From the NCBI RefSeq assembly GCF_021728415.1, contig NZ_JAKKDV010000001.1:1007970-1071969 (forward strand): 64,000 nucleotides of DNA. The letters run 5' to 3'. The notes below the pieces were generated by a model, which saw only the letters and a list, made by a program, of their open reading frames with translations, had not been told where the DNA came from and did not search any database. Below, one piece after another: positions 51,435 to 59,938 of this stretch. Origin of the DNA: Flaviramulus multivorans (GTDB lineage Bacteria > Bacteroidota > Bacteroidia > Flavobacteriales > Flavobacteriaceae). Made by a program: the position numbers and the translations under genes. How positions within the stretch are numbered: position 1 is the stretch's first letter; each line of letters starts with the position of its first letter.

Positions 51435-52180
51435 TTGCAACAATAGAATATAATTCCAGAAAACTTAAAATCGATTTATCAAATCCTATTGATATTTCTA
51501 TGCCGCTAAGGGCTTCAAAAAATAATGTAAACGCTTGGTATGTTGAAGAGCCTAAAATCGAACCTGAAAAGGACGGTGAATGGATTGCTACCGTTAAAGA
51601 TGGTGCCTGTATTAACTTCAACAATATTTACTTTAACCCTCATGCTCATGGAACACATACTGAATGTGTAGGACATATTACTGAGAAAGTGTATTCAATA
51701 AACGAACATTTAAAGCAATTTTTCTTTTTAGCAGAAGTCATTACAGTAGCTCCAGAGCGCTTAAATGGCGACTCGGTAATCTCAAAAAAGCAAATACAGT
51801 TTGCCATTGGAAACAAAAAAAGAGATGCCATTGTAATTAGAACCATTCCGAACACAAAAGAAAAACTGACAAAGCAGTATTCGCATACAAATCCCACTTA
51901 CTTATTAAAAGAAGCTGCGGTTTATTTACGTGAAAAAGAAATAAAACATTTGTTAATAGACTTACCAAGCGTAGACAAAGAGAAAGATGAATGCCAGTTA
52001 TTATCGCACAATGCCTTTTGGAATACCAAAGGGAAAATACGATTTGATGCTACAATAACTGAGTTAATTTTTGTTCCGAATACGGTTGAAGATGGTACTT
52101 ATTTTATTAACATTCAAATAGCACCTTTTGAAAACGATGCTGCTCCAAGTAAACCCATTTTGTATAAAATAATTAATTAA
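51431..52180 (+). CDS. Cyclase-family metal hydrolase (kynurenine formamidase-like)
   Basis: The 249-aa protein has the cyclase-family metal motif NPHAHGTHTECVGH (usual HxGTHxDxxxH). The first residues are encoded with a TTG start that overlaps the hemW stop by 4 bp. Members hydrolyse N-formylkynurenine or related amides. The real substrate here is unknown. It lies in an operon with unrelated housekeeping genes. Confidence 0.8.
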   Translation: MIATIEYNSRKLKIDLSNPIDISMPLRASKNNVNAWYVEEPKIEPEKDGEWIATVKDGACINFNNIYFNPHAHGTHTECVGHITEKVYSINEHLKQFFFLAEVITVAPERLNGDSVISKKQIQFAIGNKKRDAIVIRTIPNTKEKLTKQYSHTNPTYLLKEAAVYLREKEIKHLLIDLPSVDKEKDECQLLSHNAFWNTKGKIRFDATITELIFVPNTVEDGTYFINIQIAPFENDAAPSKPILYKIIN

Positions 52181-52789
52181 ATGGAAGTATTTTTAGGAAT
52201 TATAATTGGCATTTTAGTCACTTTTGGAGTTGTTACTTACTTAAAATCATTAAGAGCTAAAAGTTTAGTAAACACACAATCTATCCTACTTTTAGATAAG
52301 ATAAAAAAGGTATGTAAGTTTATAACGGTTGAAGGCGATTTTGCTGAAATTTACCATTATGAAGATGTAAAACAAAAGTTTTTAAAACTCATTTCAAGTA
52401 AAAAGAAAGCGTTAGTAGTTATAAATGCAAAAGCACATGTTGGATACGATTTAGCAAAAATTCAACTGAAAGCAGATAATAGTAATAAGAAAATTATACT
52501 AGAGCATTTTCCTCAACCCGAAGTATTATCTATAGAAACCAATTTAAATTATTACGATAAGAAGGATGGTTACTTCAATAAGTTTGAAGCGGCAGATTTA
52601 ACCGATTTGCACAACGAAGCAAAATCACATATAAGAGAAAAAATCCCAGAGAGTGGGCTTATTCAAATTGCTCAAAATGAAGCTATGGAAACTATTTTGT
52701 TAATGGAAACCATTGTAGAAACCATTGGTTGGAAACTTGACTATTCAGCGTTAAAAATTGACTATAACTCCGTCAAGAAGTTAAATTAA
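52181..52789 (+). CDS. DUF4230 membrane-anchored protein
   Basis: The 202-aa protein has one N-terminal TM helix (VFLGIIIGILVTFGVVTYL) and a periplasmic or cytosolic domain of DUF4230: FITVEGDFAEIYHYED, AHVGYDLAKIQL and LPQPEVLSIE-like. It begins directly after the previous stop (TAA-ATG). Function unknown. Confidence 0.82.
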   Translation: MEVFLGIIIGILVTFGVVTYLKSLRAKSLVNTQSILLLDKIKKVCKFITVEGDFAEIYHYEDVKQKFLKLISSKKKALVVINAKAHVGYDLAKIQLKADNSNKKIILEHFPQPEVLSIETNLNYYDKKDGYFNKFEAADLTDLHNEAKSHIREKIPESGLIQIAQNEAMETILLMETIVETIGWKLDYSALKIDYNSVKKLN

Positions 52790-52795
52790 GCTACA

Positions 52796-53158
52796 ATGAA
52801 TATAGAACAACTTCAATCATATTGTTTAAGCAAAAAAGCAACCACTGAAGAGTTTCCTTTTGATGAGGATACCTTAGTATATAAAGTACTAGGTAAAATG
52901 TTTGTTATTGCGCCACTTAAAAAATGGGAAAGTGGTGAAGCGACCATTACGTTAAAGGGCGACCCGGAATATGTTGTTCAGTTAAGGGAACAATACAGCA
53001 GTGTTTATCCTGGGCCTTACGTTAGTAATAAGCATTGGAATACCATCGACATTTACAAAGGTGAACTAAAACCACAATTAATTTTAGAATTAATAGACCA
53101 CTCATACGACATGGTAGTAAAAGGGATGACAAAAAAACTCAAGGATAAGCTTTTATAA
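52796..53158 (+). CDS. MmcQ/YjbR-family protein
   Basis: The 120-aa protein has the double-wing MmcQ/YjbR fold: EEFPFDEDTLVYKVLGKMF, FVIAPLKKWES, GPYVSNKHWNTIDIYKGEL and LIDHSYDMVVKG. Members are annotated as DNA-binding but the role is unclear. It is the last gene of the OMP-ruvC operon. Confidence 0.87.
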   Translation: MNIEQLQSYCLSKKATTEEFPFDEDTLVYKVLGKMFVIAPLKKWESGEATITLKGDPEYVVQLREQYSSVYPGPYVSNKHWNTIDIYKGELKPQLILELIDHSYDMVVKGMTKKLKDKLL

Positions 53159-53299
53159 TTATCTGATTTTCAACAATTTTATTGTATATTTATATTCTCT
53201 CAATTCCTAATAATTTATCATAGCATAATCATTAAGCCCTTAAATCTTAAAGTAGTATTTAATTTTTACTAACATATTAACTTTAATTTTTAACAGATT

Positions 53300-54127
53300 A
53301 TGAAAACAATCAACCAACTATTTTCAGTAATAGCTACCGTGCTTATACTGTTTTGTACAATTACAATTTCTGCTCAAGATGAAACTCCTCAAGGACCTCA
53401 GTATGTTTCGGTAACAACCATGCATTGGAATATGGATATGAAAGACTTTAAGATGGATGAATGGAAAGCTATTGAAAAAGAATATCTAGATAAAGTCACC
53501 AAAAAAAATGAACATATTATGGGTGCTGGTTTTTATTTGCATAACATATCATCAGACAATACGGAGTTGATTTATGTTCAGGCATACCCGAATTGGAATG
53601 CTATCGATTTAGCAGCTAAAAGAAACGGTGAGTTGGCAAAGGAAGCATGGCCAAATGAGGATGAAAGAAAAGCTTTTTTTCAAAAACAAAATGCTTATTA
53701 CTCTTCAATGCATTCTGATGAAATTTATGCAACAATGCCTAATGTGAAAAATTTAACTGATGTAAAAGAAGGTATGATTGTTTATGTTCGAACAAGTCAT
53801 TTTGCCTTCCCAAAGGATGGATCAAATAAAGAATTTATGGATACATTTAATGAATACACACAAAATGTTACTCATAAAAACGAATACATTAAAGGGTATT
53901 ATCCTATGTCACATGCGTATGGGTCTGATGGTACTCAGTTTGTTGAAGCCTATTATTTAAATTCTTTAGCAGATATGGATAAAATGTTTGATAAAGATGG
54001 TGAATTATTCAATGCACATTGGAAAGACGAAGCCGCTAAAAAAGCGATGAATGATAAAGGAGGCAAATACTTTACTGGAGTTCATGGTGATGCTGTGTAT
54101 AGTGTAGTGCCAGAACTTCGAAAATAA
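53300..54127 (+). CDS. Secreted protein with a duplicated alpha+beta domain
   Basis: The 275-aa product has a signal peptide (LFCTITISAQ). Two halves are related: residues about 35-145 (TTMHWNMDMKDFKMDEW, KKNEHIMGAGFYLHN, YYSSMHSDEIYATMP) and about 158-270 (TSHFAFPKDGSNKEF, HKNEYIKGYYPMSHA, YFTGVHGDAVYSVVP). Each half looks like a dimeric alpha-beta barrel, so the protein may fold as an intramolecular dimer. The repeated HSDEIY/HGDAVY motif is the best conserved. Function unknown. Confidence 0.7.
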   Translation: MKTINQLFSVIATVLILFCTITISAQDETPQGPQYVSVTTMHWNMDMKDFKMDEWKAIEKEYLDKVTKKNEHIMGAGFYLHNISSDNTELIYVQAYPNWNAIDLAAKRNGELAKEAWPNEDERKAFFQKQNAYYSSMHSDEIYATMPNVKNLTDVKEGMIVYVRTSHFAFPKDGSNKEFMDTFNEYTQNVTHKNEYIKGYYPMSHAYGSDGTQFVEAYYLNSLADMDKMFDKDGELFNAHWKDEAAKKAMNDKGGKYFTGVHGDAVYSVVPELRK

Positions 54128-54148
54128 AAATGAATTAATTTAATGACT

Positions 54149-54174
54149 AAAGGATGCGAAAGCATCCTTTTTTA
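54149..54174 (+). terminator. Terminator of the 275-aa secreted protein gene
   Basis: AAAGGATGC and GCATCCTTT arms with a GAAA tetraloop and following T-run. Confidence 0.88.
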
Positions 54175-54242
54175 TTTCCATAAATGTAAATTTGTGGAGC
54201 CTGCCATTTAATAGTATCATTGTAAAACTAATAGCAATAAAT

Positions 54243-54821
54243 ATGAGTGTTCTACAAACATTACAAGATAGAAGTAACTATACATGCGAACTTTGTAAAT
54301 CCACAGAAAATTTAAGTCAGTACACTATTCCTCCATCGTTAAATGAAAATGTAGATAACGATGTATTGGTTTGCAAAACCTGCTTGGACCAGATTGAAGG
54401 AAACACTGAAATGGATGCAAATCATTGGCGTTGCTTAAACGATAGTATGTGGAGTGAGTATGTAGCAGTACAAATAATGGCTTGGAGAATGCTTCAAAGG
54501 CTCCGTAATGAAGGTTGGCCAAAAGATTTATTAGACATGATGTATTTGGACGATGAAGCCTTATTATTGGCACGAGCAACAGGTGAACACGAGGAGGAAT
54601 CTAGTAAAATTATCCATAGAGACAGCAACGGCGTTATTCTTGAAAATGGCGATTCGGTAGTTCTAATAAAAGATTTAAAAGTGAAAGGCTCTAGTATGGT
54701 TGCAAAGCAAGGAACAGCTGTTAGGAATATTCGATTAGATTATGAAAACGCCAATTATATAGAAGGTAAAGTTGACGGACAACAAATTGTTATCATCACG
54801 GATTATGTTAAAAAGATTTAA
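54243..54821 (+). CDS. PhnA-like zinc-ribbon protein
   Basis: The 192-residue protein (from ATG 54243, MSVLQTLQDRSNYTCELC) has a zinc ribbon with CELC and CKTC cysteine pairs, a central WRCLNDSMWSEYVAVQIMAWRM helix and the C-terminal PhnA domain (RDSNGVILENGDSVVLIKDLKVKGSS). The family is named after the phosphonate operon, but most members are not involved in phosphonate use. The 17 extra codons before 54243 are not supported. Confidence 0.8.
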   Translation: MSVLQTLQDRSNYTCELCKSTENLSQYTIPPSLNENVDNDVLVCKTCLDQIEGNTEMDANHWRCLNDSMWSEYVAVQIMAWRMLQRLRNEGWPKDLLDMMYLDDEALLLARATGEHEEESSKIIHRDSNGVILENGDSVVLIKDLKVKGSSMVAKQGTAVRNIRLDYENANYIEGKVDGQQIVIITDYVKKI

Positions 54822-54967
54822 TCTTGCTTTCGCCTTTTAAATAAGCCCAAACCCAAAGGAAACATAAACACAAGAAATAAATATCTACCGGTTACAAGAC
54901 CAAATATTGTAATAGCAGCTAAAACAACCATGAGTAAAATTTTAGGATTGTATTTCGGGTCTTTCAT
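54818..54967 (-). CDS. Small membrane protein, 49 aa
   Basis: This short gene encodes MKDPKYNPKILLMVVLAAIT, then IFGLVTGRYLFLVFMFPLGL and a basic end (FKRRKQD). It has one long or two short hydrophobic segments, with positive charge at both ends. It is convergent with the PhnA-like gene and overlaps its stop by 4 bp. Similar mini-proteins occur in related genomes by my impression, but no function is known. Confidence 0.6.
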   Translation of the reverse strand: MKDPKYNPKILLMVVLAAITIFGLVTGRYLFLVFMFPLGLGLFKRRKQD

Positions 54968-55014
54968 TTTGCAAAATTAATGAGTAATTTTAATATTAAT
55001 AAATTGATTAATAA

Positions 55015-55251
55015 ATGTTAGAATTAAGACCTACATGCGAAAATTGTAATAAATCATTGCCTTTTGATTCTGATGAAGCTATGATTTGTACTTTCGAATG
55101 TACTTTTTGTAAATCTTGTGTAGAAACCATTTTGAAGCAGGTTTGCCCTAATTGTGGTGGAGGTTTTGAAAAACGACCTATTCGCCCAAAACACTTATTA
55201 GAAAAATATCCAGTATCCACAAAAGTGGTGTTTAAACCTGCAAAACCTTAG
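55015..55251 (+). CDS. DUF1272 cysteine-rich protein
   Basis: The 78-aa protein has four zinc-binding-like cysteine pairs: RPTCENCNKSLP, ICTFECTFCKSC and VCPNCGGGFEKRPIRP. This is the DUF1272 signature. It probably binds one or two zinc ions. Function unknown. Confidence 0.87.
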   Translation: MLELRPTCENCNKSLPFDSDEAMICTFECTFCKSCVETILKQVCPNCGGGFEKRPIRPKHLLEKYPVSTKVVFKPAKP

Positions 55252-55260
55252 TGGCAGAGA

Positions 55261-55734
55261 TTAAAAATCTAAGTTTGTAATATCTAAACGCATATTAATC
55301 ATGTGTTTTTTAAAGCCGGCTTTTTCATAAGCTTTTAAAGCAGAAATGTTATCGTCATATACATCTAGCCGTATTTCAAAAATACCACGCTTCTTGCACC
55401 ATTTTAATAGGGCATCAATAATAAGTTGATTTAACTTTTTGCCTCGGTGGTTTTCTTTTACAAACATAAATCCTAAATAACCTTGATCTTGATGTTTTAA
55501 ATAGTGTCTGTCAGGTTTAATCTTAGCGTAACCAGAGGCCACAATATCATTGTTTATTTCAACTACAAAAACTTCAGAGTTATCGTTAGTAATTAATTCA
55601 GCAATGTCGTAATAAGTAATTTGTCCCTCTTTTATTGTAGGGTCGAAAGGTCTTTCGGCAACAATAATACCTTGTTCAAACTTAAGTAAAGCAGGTAAAT
55701 CATTTAAAGTGGCTTTTCTAACAAACGGCGTCAT
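55261..55734 (-). CDS. GNAT-family acetyltransferase
   Basis: The 157-aa protein has the GNAT fold: N-terminal FVRKATLNDLPALLKFEQG, the acetyl-CoA loop MFVKENHRGKKLNQLII and IRLDVYDDNISALKAYEKAGF. The substrate (amine) is unknown. It is in an operon with the NTF2-like protein, 3 bp apart. Confidence 0.87.
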   Translation of the reverse strand: MTPFVRKATLNDLPALLKFEQGIIVAERPFDPTIKEGQITYYDIAELITNDNSEVFVVEINNDIVASGYAKIKPDRHYLKHQDQGYLGFMFVKENHRGKKLNQLIIDALLKWCKKRGIFEIRLDVYDDNISALKAYEKAGFKKHMINMRLDITNLDF

Positions 55735-55737
55735 AGT

Positions 55738-56169
55738 TTAACTAGAAGTATCGGCAATAATCTTCCACTCACCATTAATTTTCTTAAAAATAATCATAAA
55801 AATCCCATCGGCATTGCCAACGTCTCGCTTTAAATGATATTCACCTAACACATAATAAGCGCCATCAGTTATTTTGGTAATAGCGTTTATTCTAAAACTT
55901 AATTTTCCTGTATGTTTCTCAGTAGGGTAAGCTCTTTTGTATCGGTCTAAAGTGTTTTCCCAACCATGGGTAACACCATTACTACCATAAAATTTAAGCG
56001 AATCGCTTTTCCAGTAGCCTTCCATAAATTCTTCCAGATTATTATCCGACCAAGCTATGCGTTGCTTTTTTAGCACTTTTTGAATAGCTTTTTTATCGGC
56101 TTCTTCATCAGTTTGGGAATAACTATTGAAAATACATAGTAAACAAAGTACAGTAATGAGTTTTTTCAT
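55738..56169 (-). CDS. Secreted SnoaL/NTF2-like protein (DUF4440 type)
   Basis: The 143-aa product has a signal peptide (VLCLLCIFNSYSQ) and an NTF2-like cone fold: KKQRIAWSDNNLEEFMEGYW, YGSNGVTHGWENTLDRYK and IFKKINGEWKIIADTSS. Such proteins are binding or enzyme scaffolds. It precedes the GNAT gene in one transcript. Confidence 0.78.
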   Translation of the reverse strand: MKKLITVLCLLCIFNSYSQTDEEADKKAIQKVLKKQRIAWSDNNLEEFMEGYWKSDSLKFYGSNGVTHGWENTLDRYKRAYPTEKHTGKLSFRINAITKITDGAYYVLGEYHLKRDVGNADGIFMIIFKKINGEWKIIADTSS

Positions 56170-56392
56170 GGTTTTATGTTATATCATTTCCTAAGTGTCG
56201 TAAAAATAGTAAAATCTTGTATTTAATGGTCGCTCATCGGTAAAATTGACATATTATTTTTTTTCATCTAAAGTTAAAATCGATTGGTCGAAAAAATAAT
56301 GAAATCTCTCTTGCTCTTCTTTATATTTACTTTGTAATCAACTGATTACTCTCCCTCAAGTTTATTGTTTAATTATTTAAAATTACTTTAAT

Positions 56393-56671
56393 ATGGATTT
56401 AAAAATTACTAATTGCAACAACTTTTTTAAAGTTAAAGGCATTCTTAATAGAGATAATGTTTCGTTGTTTCAAAACGAATTCAAAAATATTTTCGACAAA
56501 GTAAATAACATTACTATTAGTATCCAAGATGTAGAAAGTATGGATAAATATGGCGTAGATGCTATTGCTAAACTACATCATGAAGCCTTAACTAAAAACA
56601 AAAGGCTATCAATTATTGGGTTAGGATGTAAAGATTTATACGATCATTTTAAAACAGAAACTGCAGCTTAA
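56393..56671 (+). CDS. STAS-domain protein
   Basis: The 92-aa protein is a small STAS domain (NNITISIQDVESMDKYGVDAIAKLHHEA, RLSIIGLGCKDLYDHF), similar to anti-anti-sigma factor and STAS modules, but the phosphorylated Ser is at SMDKYGV. The terminal stop ends one base from the DUF4407 stop. A GTAATCA/TGATTAC palindrome lies at 56334-56349 upstream. Confidence 0.7.
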   Translation: MDLKITNCNNFFKVKGILNRDNVSLFQNEFKNIFDKVNNITISIQDVESMDKYGVDAIAKLHHEALTKNKRLSIIGLGCKDLYDHFKTETAA

Positions 56672-57772
56672 TTACAAAACATTTTTTTGTTGTTTATAAA
56701 AGGCATCTGCTTGCAATTGCATGATTTCGCGTGCCTTTTTACGTTTATAACTATAAAGTTCTTCTTCGTTTTCTATATCGTTATAAATGCGGTCGTTAAT
56801 GGCGTTATCTGTTTTTAATAAGGATTCACGCTGGTTTTTGTTTTGAGCCACATTAGTTTTTATGGCCATTTCTTGGTCTTGCAATTTAAAATCATAAGCG
56901 CCTTTTGGAGACAATAGTTTTGCAAAAATGGGTGATGTTTCTATTGCTAAAAACAATAAGAAAATAAAAAATGACGGTAACCAGGGCAGCTCTCCTAAGG
57001 CATTTACTCTTGCCATTAACCCGTCAAAATTATTAATTATTGGTTGTGTATTAACAACCTGACTTTCATAGTCGCCTTTTAAGGCACCAATTTGGGTTTC
57101 AATATTGTTGATTTTGGCTTTATTCTCAGCTTTAAGCTGTTGTAACTCGGCCAATGCCGCGTCATGTTTTTCTCGTTTTTCCGCGTATACAGGACCTTTA
57201 CCTAAAAGTTTGGTGCCTGCGGTTCCTTCAGCTTCAGAAATATAAACATCATAAAGCGCATTTACTTCAGCTTCCTTGGTATCAATTTGCTGTTGAAGTG
57301 AGCTAATATCATGAGATAACCCTTCTATCGATGGAGTGAATTGCTCAGCAATTTGAGCTTTATTAGCTAAAGTCATTTCGTTTTTCTGCTCTAATAAAAC
57401 TTGATTAATTTCTTTTTCAAAAATTTTAAGCTCCAGAGGTTTTGAAATAACTATAGCGATAATAACAGCTAGCATTATCCTGGGCGAAGCTTGAATTATT
57501 TCATCAATAAAATTATCCGATTTTTTTATAGTTGAAACGATATAGCGATCTAAGTTAAAAATAAGTAAGCCCCAAATGAGACCAAAGAAAATAGATGTAA
57601 CAAGGTTGTCGAAAACGGTATATAAAGCATAACTAGCGGCTATAAAAGCCATTATCGCTGTAAAAAATACGGTGGCGCCAATACCAGCGTATTTATTTTG
57701 TTCTCCTTTTGAACATTGTTCTAAAATATCGGTATCTGAGCCAGAGCAAATAATAAAAAAGCGCTTCAACAT
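56672..57772 (-). CDS. DUF4407 membrane protein with coiled coil
   Basis: The 366-aa protein has three to four N-terminal TM helices (residues about 30-115), a long coiled coil (about 125-235), another TM helix (about 258-275) and a cytosolic helical tail. The pattern FNLDRYIVSTIKK and IVISKPLELKIFEKEI match DUF4407. Function unknown. The gene converges with the STAS gene and abuts it. Confidence 0.85.
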   Translation of the reverse strand: MLKRFFIICSGSDTDILEQCSKGEQNKYAGIGATVFFTAIMAFIAASYALYTVFDNLVTSIFFGLIWGLLIFNLDRYIVSTIKKSDNFIDEIIQASPRIMLAVIIAIVISKPLELKIFEKEINQVLLEQKNEMTLANKAQIAEQFTPSIEGLSHDISSLQQQIDTKEAEVNALYDVYISEAEGTAGTKLLGKGPVYAEKREKHDAALAELQQLKAENKAKINNIETQIGALKGDYESQVVNTQPIINNFDGLMARVNALGELPWLPSFFIFLLFLAIETSPIFAKLLSPKGAYDFKLQDQEMAIKTNVAQNKNQRESLLKTDNAINDRIYNDIENEEELYSYKRKKAREIMQLQADAFYKQQKNVL

Positions 57773-57848
57773 AATAAGATTGTTTTTGATTGATTGACTA
57801 TTAGAACGTTAAAGCATATGAAATGTTACATTTTATACCGAAAAAAAA

Positions 57849-57881
57849 TGATCCGTTAGATTATTAAATCTTTACGGATCA
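57849..57881 (-). terminator. Terminator of the second BlaI-M56 operon
   Basis: TGATCCGT and ACGGATCA outer arms plus AGATT/AATCT inner arms lie next to an A-run on the plus strand, which is a T-run for the minus-strand transcript. Confidence 0.75.
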
Positions 57882-57899
57882 AAATATTATATTGAACTG

Positions 57900-59486
57900 T
57901 TAGTAAGTTATGGGTTTAGTTTGAATTTTCACTATGCTTACGCCGTCATTGGAATTTGTTGAAATATTAAGGTTTTTATTCTCCTTCATTAGTTTTATTG
58001 CTTTATCTGACGAAATAGGTTTTCCTTCGTAATAAAAATTAGCACCTTTTTTAGCCATTTCAATGACATGGTCAAGAGGTGATTTTGGAGTTGGCGGTGA
58101 TGGTGGAACCTCAACCTTTTTTTTAATTGTTGGTGCATTTGGTTGTTTAGCTTTTTTAGGTTCAGGCTCTTTAGGAGCTGGTGGTGGAGGTGGAGGAATT
58201 AACTGGTTTTTCTTCTTTTCCATATTACTAAACTTAGTATACAACGCCATAACTTCTTCATAATTCTTTTTTAAAGCATCAGAACTGCCTTCATTTTCTT
58301 TCACATATAAGCGGACAGCCTCACCATATTCTTTCGTTTTTTTGTAAAATGCTTCCTTTAATTTTAATAATTCGGGCGACATATTATCTTCATCAAATGC
58401 TGGTAAAGGTGGCGGCGGTGGTGGTGGAAAATTAGGGAAAGGTTCTGCGTTAGCTTTTTGCTCTTTACTCATTAAACCATATAAATATTCTAACCTATTT
58501 AGGTCTTTTAGGTTAATCTTTCTATTGTTTTCTGGTTGTTCATTATATTTTTTTGCTAATTTATTGTACTCAGCAATTTGTTCTTTAGACGCTTTTTGTT
58601 GTTGCGTTAATTCAATAGGAATGTCTGTTATTACTTCTTTTTTGTTACTAAAACTATATAAAGAAATAGCTAGTAATGGAAGAAGTAGCAAACTTCTAAG
58701 CCAAAAGGATGTTTTTGATGTTTTTGTTTTCATGACTGTAAATCGTTTTTTGATTAAAGAATAATTTATGGCATTTGCCAATTGATAGTTTGAAGCATTT
58801 GATGAGAATGCCAATAATAATTGTTGATAATGTTTTGTGTTTATGCCTTTGTTTATAACAGCTTGATCTGCTAAAAACTCATGATTAAGTTTGATGTCTT
58901 TTTTTATAAAATATAGCAACGGATTAAACCAAAATATGATTTGGAGTATTTCAATAAACAAAATATCTAAGGCGTGCTTTTGTCTAGCATGAGTTTGTTC
59001 GTGGAGTAAAACTTCCCGAGGTATTTGATGGTTATCATATTTTACTTTATTTAAAAAAATGTAATTGAAAAAGGTGTGAGGTGCAATGAGGTCCTTTAAT
59101 AAAACATTAATGAAGTTTTGAGTTTTGAGTTTAGGGTTCTCTTGAATTGTTTTAAATAAATGAAAAAGATTTTTAATAAATCGAAATAAAAACAGAGCAG
59201 CACCAAGAATATAAACAGTCCATAAAATGGTTGGTAGATAGTCCATAAAAGTTTTGCTTTCAATTAGATCTGCTGTATTTATATTGTTAATGTCATTAGT
59301 AAAATTTAAAGGTTGAACTTCTACATATTGTATAAAGGTTATAAAAGGAATGCCTATTGAAATTAATATCGCTGCAATCAGGTAAAAGCGCTTAAACGTA
59401 TGTACACTAGTTTTTTCTAAACAAAGTTTATAAAACAGCATAAAAATGGCTAAACAAGCACTTGATTTTAAAATATATAAAAGCAT
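57900..59486 (-). CDS. M56 (BlaR1-like) membrane metallopeptidase, proline-rich C-terminus
   Basis: The 528-aa protein has N-terminal TM helices and the zinc motif HEQTH (about residue 157) with NHEFLADQAV. A further helix follows (about 256-275). The extracytoplasmic part has two poly-proline blocks (PPPPPPPLPAF, IPPPPPPAPKEPEPKKA) and ends in a small domain (GANFYYEGKPISSDKAI). Compared with the first M56 protein it lacks a TonB domain. It is cotranscribed with the BlaI repressor, whose stop is 2 bp before its start. Confidence 0.85.
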   Translation of the reverse strand: MLLYILKSSACLAIFMLFYKLCLEKTSVHTFKRFYLIAAILISIGIPFITFIQYVEVQPLNFTNDINNINTADLIESKTFMDYLPTILWTVYILGAALFLFRFIKNLFHLFKTIQENPKLKTQNFINVLLKDLIAPHTFFNYIFLNKVKYDNHQIPREVLLHEQTHARQKHALDILFIEILQIIFWFNPLLYFIKKDIKLNHEFLADQAVINKGINTKHYQQLLLAFSSNASNYQLANAINYSLIKKRFTVMKTKTSKTSFWLRSLLLLPLLAISLYSFSNKKEVITDIPIELTQQQKASKEQIAEYNKLAKKYNEQPENNRKINLKDLNRLEYLYGLMSKEQKANAEPFPNFPPPPPPPLPAFDEDNMSPELLKLKEAFYKKTKEYGEAVRLYVKENEGSSDALKKNYEEVMALYTKFSNMEKKKNQLIPPPPPPAPKEPEPKKAKQPNAPTIKKKVEVPPSPPTPKSPLDHVIEMAKKGANFYYEGKPISSDKAIKLMKENKNLNISTNSNDGVSIVKIQTKPITY

Positions 59487-59488
59487 AG

Positions 59489-59854
59489 CTATTTATTTTT
59501 AATTTCGTTATCAATTAATGCCTTTAAATCTTGTAACTCCTCTTTTGTTAGGTTGGTTTCTTTTGTAAAAAATGAGGCGAATTGTGATGCGCTATCATTA
59601 AAGAAGTTTTTTATCAATCCGTTAACATGCTTTGAGAAATAATCTTTCTTTTTAACTAAAGGGTAATATTCTCTTGATTTTCCATACAATTTATAACCAA
59701 CAAATCCTTTATCTGTCATGCGTTTTAAAAGTGTAGCTACAGTTGTGTTTGCTGGTTTAGGTTCTGGGTATTTATCGAGTAAATCTTTCATGAAAGCTTT
59801 TTCGAGCTTCCAGAGGTGATTCATTAATTCCTCTTCAGTTTTTGATAATTGCAT
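59489..59854 (-). CDS. BlaI/MecI/CopY-family repressor, second copy
   Basis: The 121-aa protein has LSKTEEELMNHLWKLEKAFM and PEPKPANTTVATLLKRMTDKG, the winged-helix core of BlaI. It shares about the same build as the copy at 43550-43909. Two TCTACA-type palindromes lie in front of its start. These differ from the AACTAAA palindromes of copy 1. Confidence 0.9.
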   Translation of the reverse strand: MQLSKTEEELMNHLWKLEKAFMKDLLDKYPEPKPANTTVATLLKRMTDKGFVGYKLYGKSREYYPLVKKKDYFSKHVNGLIKNFFNDSASQFASFFTKETNLTKEELQDLKALIDNEIKNK

Positions 59855-59879
59855 AACTCTACGTATTTAGAACATTCTC

Positions 59880-59921
59880 TACAAATGTAGAATAAAATTT
59901 TAAATTCTACAAGTGTAGAGG
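59880..59921 (-). promoter_or_regulatory. Operator-promoter region of the second BlaI-M56 operon
   Basis: TCTACA-AA-TGTAGA (59880-59893) and TCTACA-AG-TGTAGA (59908-59921) are two palindromes with 28 bp between centres. Read on the minus strand, the first contains the -7 box TACATTTG and the second a TTG -33 element. Repressor binding would block both boxes. The palindromes resemble the classical BlaI consensus TACA-x-TGTA. Confidence 0.75.
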
Positions 59922-59938
59922 TAAAAATGTCAATAAGA

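Noticed and set aside
58063..58263. Glycine-rich plus-strand frame over the second M56 gene
   Set aside because: It is the complement of the poly-proline codons and has no independent support.
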